Source of the DNA: an uncultured Eubacterium sp.
GTDB taxonomy: Bacteria; Bacillota; Clostridia; Lachnospirales; Lachnospiraceae
Direction of reading: 5' to 3'
Assembly: GCA_947573465.1 (NCBI GenBank)
Contig: CANPET010000006.1
Span: 1-21,262 of the forward strand
Length of the DNA stretch: 21,262 bases
In this document: piece by piece, positions 15,430 through 21,262 of the stretch
How positions within the stretch are numbered: position 1 is the first letter of the stretch
Layout of the letters: every line of letters starts with the position of its first letter
Program-made: the position numbers and the translations under genes
The notes under the pieces: generated by a model
Seen by the model: the letters and a program-made list of their open reading frames with translations, nothing else
What the model was told of the DNA's origin: nothing
The model's database searches: none

Positions 15430-15850
15430 TATGAGCATAAATTTTGAGCCCCTGTTGTTGACCATATTTTGCAACAATAGCTTTGTAAATGAGTTGCTTT
15501 GAATTTTTTTGGTTATGGTGTGTAGAGCAGAGTGAGGCAACGTAGGATATGATACTATTGTTGAAATTCGCTTTGCTTAAAATTTTTTGAATTTCATTAT
15601 TATATTGAGAAGAGCTATTAGTTTTGCTGCTTGGAGAAGCATATTGCCGGATAATAGGTTTTATAATTTTGTATATGTCAGAGTAGTCGGAGTAGGTTTC
15701 GCGGAGTTCGTTGTGTACATTACTAGCAAACTTGTCTTCACCATAATGTTTTACAACGATGGATGCGACGTTATTAATGGTAGATGGAGCATAACCAGAA
15801 TCACTAATTGCTCGTTGTATTTTAGTATTGAGTTGACTTTTATTTGACAA
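15413..15850 (-). CDS. Orphan protein of two tandem copies of one about 58-residue helical domain
   Basis: The 145 residues fall into two alignable halves. The first begins IQRAISDSGYAPSTINNVAS and ends DIYKIIKPII. The second begins IQKILSKANFNNSIISYVAS and ends LKIYAHIKKSL. A Ser/Asn-rich linker (SPSSKTNSSSQYN) joins them. The repeats are predicted helical and carry a conserved N/Y-V-A-S segment. No catalytic motif is seen and I do not know the family. The frame starts with a TTG at 15850 and no ribosome binding site. It stays open a further nine codons upstream without an ATG, so the true start may have been lost where it abuts the truncated kinase gene on the other strand. Confidence 0.55.
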   Translation of the reverse strand: MSNKSQLNTKIQRAISDSGYAPSTINNVASIVVKHYGEDKFASNVHNELRETYSDYSDIYKIIKPIIRQYASPSSKTNSSSQYNNEIQKILSKANFNNSIISYVASLCSTHHNQKNSKQLIYKAIVAKYGQQQGLKIYAHIKKSL

Positions 15851-15858
15851 AGTAGTTT

Positions 15859-16776
15859 TTGCTGATGCTATGTGTCATTGTTGTGCTAGGGGTAATTATT
15901 GTATTAGTAATATCCCGATTACATGCCAGAAAAAAGGTAAGTAGGACAGTAACAGAAATCAGTGAAATGATTCACTCTTATATGATGAATGATACTGATG
16001 TGACAGATATATTTTCTAAAGAGTATGCAGAGGTTTCTACTCAGATTGTAGAAATAAAATCCACCATGCAGCGGCATGAACAGTTGTTAAAAGAAGAGGC
16101 GGTCAGGAAGAATGATTTGATTGTGTATCTGGCACACGATTTGAAGACACCGCTTACTTCCATTATTGGATATTTGAGTCTATTATAAGAAGCACCGGAC
16201 ATGCCGACGCAGCAGAAGGCAAAATATGTAAACATTACATTGGATAAAGCACAGCGCCTGGAAAAGCTGATTAATGAATTTTTTGACATTACCCGGTACA
16301 ATCTCCAGCAAATCAGTCTGGAAAAGGAAAGCATTGATCTTTACTATATGCTTGTGCAGATGACGGATGAGTTTTATCCGATCCTTAGTGCCCATGGTAA
16401 TACGATTGAACTTCAGGCGGATGAAAACATAACAGTGTACGGTGACCCGGAAAAACTGGCAAGAGTGTTTAATAATATTTTGAAAAATGCCATTGCATAC
16501 AGTTATCCAAATACGGAAATACAGGTTTTGGCAGACTGTAGTGAAGAAGGGGTTCATATTTATTTTAGAAATCAGGGAAAGACAATTTCAAAGCAAAAAC
16601 TGGAATCCATATTTGAGAAGTTCTTTCGTTTGGACGAAGCACGCTCTACCAATACCGGTGGCGCAGGTCTGGGTCTGGCAATTGCAAAGGAAATAATCTC
16701 CTTGCATGGAGGAGCAATTAGTGCAACCAGTGAAAATGAGTTGACAACATTTCATATCACATTGCCTGTTTCATAG
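15859..16776 (+). pseudogene. VanS-like sensor histidine kinase, 5'-truncated with an in-frame stop
   Basis: The first part (15859-16188) gives one membrane helix (LMLCVIVVLGVIIVLVISRL), a HAMP-like linker and the H-box AHDLKTPLTSIIGYLSLL, where the frame meets TAA at 16186. The same frame continues without shift (EAPDMPTQQKAKYVNITLDK) through the N-box (FNNILKNAIAYS) and G-box (NTGGAGLGLAIAKEI) to 16776. In VanS-type kinases this point reads YLSLL-x-EAPDMP, so the stop replaces a single codon. The first membrane helix and sensor loop are missing; the frame is closed by TAG at 15853, right where the minus-strand gene begins. No VanR, ligase or dipeptidase gene is in the window. The 3' half could only be translated by re-initiation at the ATG at 16201, which lacks a ribosome binding site. 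I call it a pseudogene. Confidence 0.85.
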
Positions 16777-16787
16777 ATGTTGAAGAA

Positions 16788-16905
16788 CATCAAGTGTTTC
16801 AATATTTATAACTTTTGAAACGGTATAGGATGACCGTTTCAAAAATTTGCTTCGCAAATCACGCCCCTTCGGGCCTGGTCAAGTACAATTTTGAAACACC
16901 TGATG
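16788..16905. repeat. Second multi-hairpin palindromic element
   Basis: The outer inverted repeat CATCAAGTGTTTCAA (16788-16802) against TTGAAACACCTGATG (16891-16905) matches at 14 of 15 positions. Inside are three hairpins: TTTTGAAACGGT/ACCGTTTCAAAA (16813-16844, perfect, 8-base loop), ATTTGC/GCAAAT (16845-16859) and GCCC/GGGC (16863-16874). The architecture, an outer stem closing several arms, resembles the element at 3994-4149, although the sequences differ. It follows directly after the kinase pseudogene. The remainder of 16777-17128 holds the terminator at 16986 and nothing else I recognise. Confidence 0.6.
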
Positions 16906-16985
16906 TGTTTCAAAATCTATACAATATGAATACGGTCTTAATATTTTCTTAAGAATTAATTAATTGGATATTAAAGTATATAAAG

Positions 16986-17023
16986 CTCTTGTCTGGTAAT
17001 ATAAATACCGGGCAGGAGTTTTA
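16986..17023 (+). terminator. Intrinsic terminator
   Basis: CTCTTGTCTGGTA (16986-16998) pairs with TACCGGGCAGGAG (17006-17018) through 13 pairs, three of them G-U, followed by TTTTAT. The G-U pairs form only on the plus-strand RNA, so it acts rightward. It ends transcription from the kinase remnant region. Confidence 0.6.
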
Positions 17024-17128
17024 TATATAGAGTGCCATATAAGTATTGAAGAGCAAGATTGCTTGCGAACTCAGACTGAATGGACAAACCGTTACAATTA
17101 TTAATTATAAGAAAGGCAGGGAGAGCAG

Positions 17129-17917
17129 TTGTACGAAAGAAGATATAATAAGAGAAAAAGAAAGAGAATATTATTCAAGAGGGTTTTTGTGGCAATACTG
17201 CTTCTGGTGATTATTGTAAGTGCTATTGTGTTTGCAGCAAATAGAAAATCACGAGAGGGTATTAATAAAGAAAATGAAGCAAAAATTCAGAAGATACAAA
17301 AAAATTCGCAGAAATATCCCAAGGAACTATTAGAGCTGTTAGAGCATAATAAGGAGACCGTAGATTTTGTTTACGATTATCCTAAGAAAAAGAAGTCGAA
17401 ACCTGCGAACAGTATAGGAAAGGTCAAAAAGGGAGAGATTCCAAAGCTTCTTCAATGGGATGAAAGATGGGGGTATGCAAAATATAGCGACAATATCATT
17501 GCCATTAATGGGTGTGGACCTACAGCACTTGCTATGGTAGCGGCAGGACTTACAGGAGATGATACTATTACGCCTTATAAAGTGGCAAAGTATGCAGCAA
17601 AAAATGGTTATTATGTGGAAGGTACGGGCAGCAGTTGGAACCTGATGACAGAAGGAAGTGAACATTTTGGTGTTCAGGGAAGTGAGCTCGTTCTGGATCA
17701 AAACATTATATTTTCCGAATTGGAGGATGGACATCCGATTATTTGCAGCATGCGTCCTGGTGACTTTACAACAACCGGGCATTTTATTGTTTTGGCAGGA
17801 ACTAAGGAGGGGAAAATCTGGGTAAATGATCCGAACAGTAAAAAGAGAAGCAAATTGTGGGATTATGATAGATTAGAACATCAGATTAGTAATCTGTGGG
17901 TGTTTACAGCATATTAA
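17129..17917 (+). CDS. Membrane-anchored C39-like cysteine peptidase
   Basis: This 262-residue protein has a basic N-terminus and one membrane helix (about 18-37, KRVFVAILLLVIIVSAIVFA). About 65 charged residues follow as a stalk, and then a Peptidase_C39_2 domain. The catalytic Cys is C129 in INGCGPTALAM, the His is H218 in GHFIVLAG, and N233-D234 in WVNDPNS supplies the third position. The domain opening LQWDERWGYAKYSD is typical. The topology places the peptidase outside the cell. Substrates of these family members are mostly unknown; peptide or cell-wall-related roles are usual guesses. The start is a TTG with GGGAG five to eight bases upstream. The gene stands alone between a terminator and the promoter of the next operon. 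All active-site residues are present. Confidence 0.88.
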   Translation: MYERRYNKRKRKRILFKRVFVAILLLVIIVSAIVFAANRKSREGINKENEAKIQKIQKNSQKYPKELLELLEHNKETVDFVYDYPKKKKSKPANSIGKVKKGEIPKLLQWDERWGYAKYSDNIIAINGCGPTALAMVAAGLTGDDTITPYKVAKYAAKNGYYVEGTGSSWNLMTEGSEHFGVQGSELVLDQNIIFSELEDGHPIICSMRPGDFTTTGHFIVLAGTKEGKIWVNDPNSKKRSKLWDYDRLEHQISNLWVFTAY

Positions 17918-17976
17918 AAATTATTATAAACATAAATTTAAGTACCGAATGTGTAGAAATAATAAAAGATATTAAT

Positions 17977-18005
17977 TTGTTGCTGATTTTGTGTTAAAAT
18001 AAAAT
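17977..18005 (+). promoter_or_regulatory. Promoter of the CobL-like/ABC-ATPase operon
   Basis: TTGTTG (17977-17982) is followed by 17 bases and TAAAAT (18000-18005). An alternative -10, TTAAAAT preceded by TG, overlaps it five bases upstream. An AGGAGG site precedes the ATG at 18037. Confidence 0.45.
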
Positions 18006-18036
18006 CAAATATGATCGGATACAGGAGGAAAGAAGA

Positions 18037-18948
18037 ATGATTGAAGAAAAAATAGAATTTTCTAATTCGCAGATGCTTAAATGGATGGGGTATGTAGCAG
18101 ACATGCAGGATGTTACTCCAGAGAAGATAAAGCTATTGAATACGTGTGGAAAGAGGAGAAATGTGCTGGCAACGATTGCTACACATAAAAGAATTCTGAT
18201 TTTTGCAGACAGTACCCATGCAAATATGCTGTACAAATGTTGGGAGGCAGGATATGGTGATTATGAGATGTATTACGGAGAGGGTTATGAACCTTCCGAA
18301 ATGAAACATTGCCATATTAGTGATATGATGGACATTTCTATTTCGGGACCTACAGTTATTTTTATAGTGAATGAAAACACGAGAGAATCCATGATCTTTG
18401 GAATGAAAAATGAAAATTTCTCATCAGGTTCGGTGAAGTATGTAGGACATGAAATCAGATCTGTAATTATGAACAAATTGGAGTTGGATAACTGTGACAC
18501 AGCACTTATGGTCAGTGCTGAAAGTATTGTTATTGAGGCTTCTATGGTTGCTTATGAAGGTGTAATTATTGCAGCTGAACGGGATGGCGGATCCCTTAGA
18601 GCGATGGAAGAAAATGTTTCCAAGTTTGGTGTACATAATGTAGAGATTATATCTGATTTGAAGGATGAGACACTGGCAGGGCTTCCGGTACCTAGAGTAG
18701 CGTTTATTGTTGCAACAAGAGAAAATATCGAGAAAGATATAGAAAGTCTGTTAAAGATAAATCCGGAAATAAAGTTCATTATTTATACTTTAGAGTTGAA
18801 TATTCTTGCAGACATAAAAGAAATTATGAATAGACATGGAGTCCAGGCGACAGAAGTGATGCAGATAACTGTTTCTAAGACGGATAAGAATAGTGTGTTT
18901 GTAGCACAGCCATCTCCTTGGCTGATTACAGGAGAAGTAATCAAATGA
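18037..18948 (+). CDS. Degenerate CbiE/CbiT (CobL)-like methyltransferase homologue
   Basis: The 303 residues follow the order of CobL-type precorrin C5,15-methyltransferases, but the key sites are altered. Residues about 68-112 resemble the end of the CbiE half (GYGDYEMYYGEGYEPSEMKH, then SISGPTVIFIVNE); the first half of CbiE is missing. FGMKNENF (121-128) stands at the usual CbiE-CbiT joint. From 139 the CbiT half is recognisable: HEIRSVIMNKLEL, then AAERDGGSLRAMEENVSKFG with VHNVEII, LAGLPVPRVAFIV, and a C-terminus ending SPWLITGE where CbiT proteins have NPVxIxxG. The SAM-binding loop DxGxGxGxxxIE is replaced by MVSAESIVIEA (158-168), without the glycines. It is probably a pseudoenzyme or a protein of new function; no other cobalamin gene is near. 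AGGAGG precedes the ATG. The stop overlaps the next start as ATGA. Confidence 0.75.
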   Translation: MIEEKIEFSNSQMLKWMGYVADMQDVTPEKIKLLNTCGKRRNVLATIATHKRILIFADSTHANMLYKCWEAGYGDYEMYYGEGYEPSEMKHCHISDMMDISISGPTVIFIVNENTRESMIFGMKNENFSSGSVKYVGHEIRSVIMNKLELDNCDTALMVSAESIVIEASMVAYEGVIIAAERDGGSLRAMEENVSKFGVHNVEIISDLKDETLAGLPVPRVAFIVATRENIEKDIESLLKINPEIKFIIYTLELNILADIKEIMNRHGVQATEVMQITVSKTDKNSVFVAQPSPWLITGEVIK

Positions 18949-20633
18949 AACAACTGGAACAGCAATTAATTAAAACATTAAGAGAAATAGACAATAAAAG
19001 TTATCCTTTATATAAGCAGTTAAAGGGAAGTTATGACATGACAGGTTTTATTCTTAACATAGAGCATGTGCAGGGAGACCCCTTTGCATCGCCATCTATG
19101 GTAAGTGTGGAAATTCCGTCAGTAAAAGCAGCCTTCCCAAGAGATTTGTATGATAATGAAGAAAAGAAAGTGGCACTAGAGGACCAGCTGCTTAGATTGT
19201 TTGCAGGAGAACTTCGAAAATATTCTTTTAAGGCAAAGGGCTCCGGTAAGTCAGGATTTATGGGAGCGATAATGCCTGGACCAGAAGTTTTGAAGCGTAC
19301 CGGCTGTGAAATAAGTGACAAAGGAACAGTACTTGTGCGTTTCGAAGTAGGATTTCCGGCAAATGGAAGAAGAATTCAAAGCAGAGAATTGGAAAAGATG
19401 CTCGTTCAGTTTGTGCCGGAAGTAGTTTCCCGTACATTATATTATGATAGAAGTAAGGAAAAACAATTCAGAAAAGTGGCTGAACTGGCAGAAGACCAGA
19501 AGTTTATCCGTTGTGAATTAAAGAAGAGAAATCTTGTGGCATTTGTGGCAAATGGAGCGATACTTCCAAGAGAATCAGGTGTCAGCAGCAGACCGATGAA
19601 ACAGGCGGTGGCATTTCAGTCCCCAAAATCTTTGGAGGTAACATTGCAGCTTCCCAATAAAGGAGAACTGAAAGGAATGGGAATTCCACAGGGAATTACC
19701 ATGATTGTAGGAGGGGGATTTCACGGAAAATCCACGTTGCTTAAGGCATTAGAAGTAGGAGTGTATAACCATATTGCCGGAGATGGACGTGAGTATGTGA
19801 TTACAGATGATACAGCGGTAAAATTACGGGCTGAAGATGGACGGAGCATCCAAAAGGTGGACATTTCTATGTTTATTAACAATCTTCCTAATGGGAAGGA
19901 TACTACCTGTTTTTCTACAGAAGATGCCAGTGGAAGTACTTCCCAGGCAGCAAATGTTGTGGAAGCAATGGAGGCAGGAAGCAGTTTGTTTTTAGTGGAT
20001 GAGGACACCAGTGCTACCAACTTTATGGTTCGTGATGAGTTGATGCAAAAGGTAGTACACAGAGACATGGAGCCGATTACGCCATTTTCCCTTCGTGTCA
20101 GACAGCTTTATGAGACAGCACAAATTTCCACAATTCTTGTGGCAGGAAGTTCCGGAAGTTATTTTTATCAGGCAGACCATATTATTCAGATGAAAGAGTA
20201 TCAGCCGGAAGATATTACAGAGATGGCAAAAAGTGTGGCACAGGAATTTGCCACAATTGATGAACAAGTTTCAAAAATCGCTTTGCCTGATTTTTCAAGA
20301 GCACGTACATGGCTTCGCAGGATTGATACCAGAGATCGAGTGAAAATGAAGGTGATGGGTAAGGACAGCATATCCATTAATAAAGAAACAATCGACCTAC
20401 GATATGTGGAACAATTGGTGGAAACAGGACAGCTGGCAGGATTGGCAAATGTGGTCTGGTATATACGAACTCATTTTCTTTCAAAGGATATGTCTATGAC
20501 AGAAGCGGTAGACCAGATAGAAAAATTTTTGAAAACTTGTGGGTTTGAAAAAATATGTGCTGGAAGAGTTCCTGGAAATCTTACAGTTCCAAGAAGACAG
20601 GAGATTTTTGCGTGTTTGAATCGCTGGAGGTAA
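18945..20633 (+). CDS. ABC-class ATPase of the COG3044 (PF09818) family
   Basis: This 562-residue protein matches the predicted ATPases of the ABC class along its whole length. Visible blocks are VLVRFEVGFPANGRRI (129-144), LVAFVANGAILPRESGVSS (197-215), Walker A GGGFHGKST (256-264), YNHIAGDGREYVITDD, AVKLRAEDGRS, the ABC signature ASGSTSQAANVVEA (328-341) and Walker B SLFLVDEDTSATNFMVRD (347-364). It has no membrane helix and no transport partner, so it acts in the cytoplasm. The function of the family is not established. An upstream GSGKSG (99-104) belongs to the conserved N-terminal domain and is not the true P-loop. The start is ATG 18945, overlapping the previous stop as ATGA with GGAGAAG before it, rather than the longer in-frame TTG at 18918. 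Coupling implies that the CobL-like protein is its partner. Confidence 0.93.
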   Translation: MKQLEQQLIKTLREIDNKSYPLYKQLKGSYDMTGFILNIEHVQGDPFASPSMVSVEIPSVKAAFPRDLYDNEEKKVALEDQLLRLFAGELRKYSFKAKGSGKSGFMGAIMPGPEVLKRTGCEISDKGTVLVRFEVGFPANGRRIQSRELEKMLVQFVPEVVSRTLYYDRSKEKQFRKVAELAEDQKFIRCELKKRNLVAFVANGAILPRESGVSSRPMKQAVAFQSPKSLEVTLQLPNKGELKGMGIPQGITMIVGGGFHGKSTLLKALEVGVYNHIAGDGREYVITDDTAVKLRAEDGRSIQKVDISMFINNLPNGKDTTCFSTEDASGSTSQAANVVEAMEAGSSLFLVDEDTSATNFMVRDELMQKVVHRDMEPITPFSLRVRQLYETAQISTILVAGSSGSYFYQADHIIQMKEYQPEDITEMAKSVAQEFATIDEQVSKIALPDFSRARTWLRRIDTRDRVKMKVMGKDSISINKETIDLRYVEQLVETGQLAGLANVVWYIRTHFLSKDMSMTEAVDQIEKFLKTCGFEKICAGRVPGNLTVPRRQEIFACLNRWR

Positions 20634-20697
20634 ACGTAATATTTGAAAATAAAATAGTATAATATAGTTAAGAAGATAAAACTATACAAAACACTTT

Positions 20698-20735
20698 CGA
20701 CAAATCCGGAATGAAATTTCGGATTTGTCGTTTTT
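20698..20735 (+). terminator. Palindrome/terminator between the ABC-ATPase gene and the second AAA_14 ATPase gene
   Basis: CGACAAATCCG (20698-20708) pairs exactly with CGGATTTGTCG (20720-20730), and five T residues follow, so it can terminate transcription of the ABC-ATPase operon 65 bases after its stop. The same stem sequence recurs at 20780-20790, which suggests a second, regulatory use. Confidence 0.7.
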
Positions 20736-20738
20736 CTG

Positions 20739-20767
20739 TTGACAATAAAATAAATTAAGACTAAAAT
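20739..20767 (+). promoter_or_regulatory. Strong promoter of the second AAA_14 ATPase gene
   Basis: A consensus TTGACA (20739-20744), exactly 17 bases of AT-rich spacer, and TAAAAT (20762-20767). Transcription should start near 20774, just before the repeated half-site at 20780-20790. Confidence 0.75.
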
Positions 20768-20779
20768 GGAGTCAGAATT

Positions 20780-20790
20780 CGGATTTGTCG
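20780..20790 (+). promoter_or_regulatory. Repeated half-site abutting the ribosome binding site
   Basis: CGGATTTGTCG repeats one arm of the palindrome at 20698-20730; with flanks, TTCGGATTTGTCG is identical over 13 bases. It lies just after the predicted transcription start and touches the AAAGGAGAGG ribosome binding site, so a protein bound here could block both transcription and translation. Confidence 0.5.
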
Positions 20791-20803
20791 AAAGGAGAGG
20801 AGA

Positions 20804-21262
20804 ATGAATTATATAAACAGAGCAATTGCACCAGTTCTAAAAAGTAGAATAAAAGGCAGTAAATGTCTTCTTCTTACTGGTGCACGTCAGATAGGAAAAT
20901 CTACATTGCTTATGCATGAATTCCCTAATTATAATAAAGTGTCTTTTGATGATAGATTAATGAGGTTACAGGCAAAGGAAGAACCAAAATTATTTTTCTT
21001 AAATAATCCGTGCCCGTTATTTATTGACGAGGTACAAAAGGAAAACAGTATTTTAGAAGATATTAAGGCCAAAGTAGATTCTACGGATGAAAGAGGTTTA
21101 TTTATCTTATCAGGTTCTCAAAAATTGGAACTGATGAAAGGTATCAGCGAGTCTTTGGCAGGAAGGATTTCGATAACAGAACTTGCAGGATTGTCATTAA
21201 GGGAAATACATGGAGTTGATTTCAATCATCATTTTATTCCAACAGAAGATTATATAACAGCT
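20804..21262 (+). CDS. AAA_14-type ATPase, partial (runs off the window end)
   Basis: The first 153 residues are visible. Walker A is LLTGARQIGKSTLL (about 23-36), Walker B is CPLFIDEVQK (about 69-78) and the sensor-1 strand is LFILSGSQ (about 98-105). These are followed by the typical ESLAGRISITELAGLSLREI. It belongs to the same broad class as the ATPase at 6861 but differs throughout and represents a separate subfamily; a DUF4143 C-terminus is expected beyond the window. AAAGGAGAGG precedes the ATG. The gene has its own consensus promoter flanked by a palindrome and an extra half-site. Confidence 0.88.
   Translation, partial: MNYINRAIAPVLKSRIKGSKCLLLTGARQIGKSTLLMHEFPNYNKVSFDDRLMRLQAKEEPKLFFLNNPCPLFIDEVQKENSILEDIKAKVDSTDERGLFILSGSQKLELMKGISESLAGRISITELAGLSLREIHGVDFNHHFIPTEDYITA

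Noticed and set aside
15859..16776. Vancomycin resistance locus
   Set aside because: Only a broken VanS-like kinase is present. No response regulator, ligase, dehydrogenase or dipeptidase gene lies in the window, and VanS-like kinases occur without them.
19239..19256. A second P-loop (GSGKSG) in the ABC-class ATPase
   Set aside because: It lies in the conserved N-terminal domain, outside the ATP-binding core. The real Walker A is GGGFHGKST at residues 256-264.
1..21262. CRISPR arrays, tRNA or rRNA genes, transposase genes
   Set aside because: I saw no regularly spaced direct repeats, no tRNA or rRNA-like sequence and no transposase or integrase motif on either strand; mobility is inferred only from borders and repeats.

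Overview
The window looks like a chromosome segment of a low-GC, gut-type Clostridia, most likely a Lachnospiraceae member. The grounds are AT-rich coding sequence, strong GGAGG-type ribosome binding sites, TTG starts, intrinsic terminators with T-runs, the pairing of asnS with an ammonia-dependent asnA, and an ABC-class ATPase gene of the COG3044 type. I recognised protein families by eye from motifs; no database search was run.

Layout from left to right. (1) 70-3687 is a very AT-rich accessory block with an HD-domain dNTP triphosphohydrolase, an HNH-type zinc-ribbon protein and a small protein with one N-terminal membrane helix. This is a candidate three-gene defence-like cassette. (2) 3688-4180 is gene debris, a good promoter, and a folded palindromic element that falls inside the asnS leader. 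(3) 4181-6637 is the housekeeping pair asnS-asnA, closed by a terminator. (4) 6788-9886 is accessory: an AAA_14/DUF4143 ATPase with a perfect 15-bp palindrome at its promoter, a NUDIX hydrolase, and a decayed chimera of an XRE-type HTH with the C-terminal half of a COG2865-type ATP-binding regulator. (5) 10022-14915 holds a YccF membrane protein, an EF-hand/membrane/low-complexity protein and an McrB-McrC-type restriction operon. This block is bracketed by two near-identical hairpin terminators and by two copies of a coding relic ending in the peptide SPNYWT. (6) 14961-15850 has a small HIRAN-domain protein, an overlapping Cys-containing micro-ORF and an orphan protein built of two copies of one domain.

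(7) 15859-16776 is a VanS-like sensor kinase remnant that has lost its 5' part at the border with the previous block and has an in-frame stop just after its H-box; no van resistance genes are present. (8) 16788-16905 is a second multi-hairpin palindromic element. (9) 17129-20633 has a membrane-anchored C39-like cysteine peptidase and a two-gene operon in which a degenerate CbiE/CbiT (CobL)-like methyltransferase homologue overlaps an intact ABC-class ATPase gene. (10) 20804 to the end is a second AAA_14-type ATPase, cut off by the window edge, with its own palindrome and an extra half-site around a strong promoter.

The overall picture is a housekeeping backbone (asnS-asnA, and probably the peptidase and ABC-ATPase genes) interrupted by defence and mobile cargo whose borders are marked by truncated genes and repeats. 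The leads most worth a second look are the dNTPase-HNH-membrane cassette, the CobL-like pseudoenzyme tied to an ABC-class ATPase, and the palindromes next to both AAA_14 ATPase genes.
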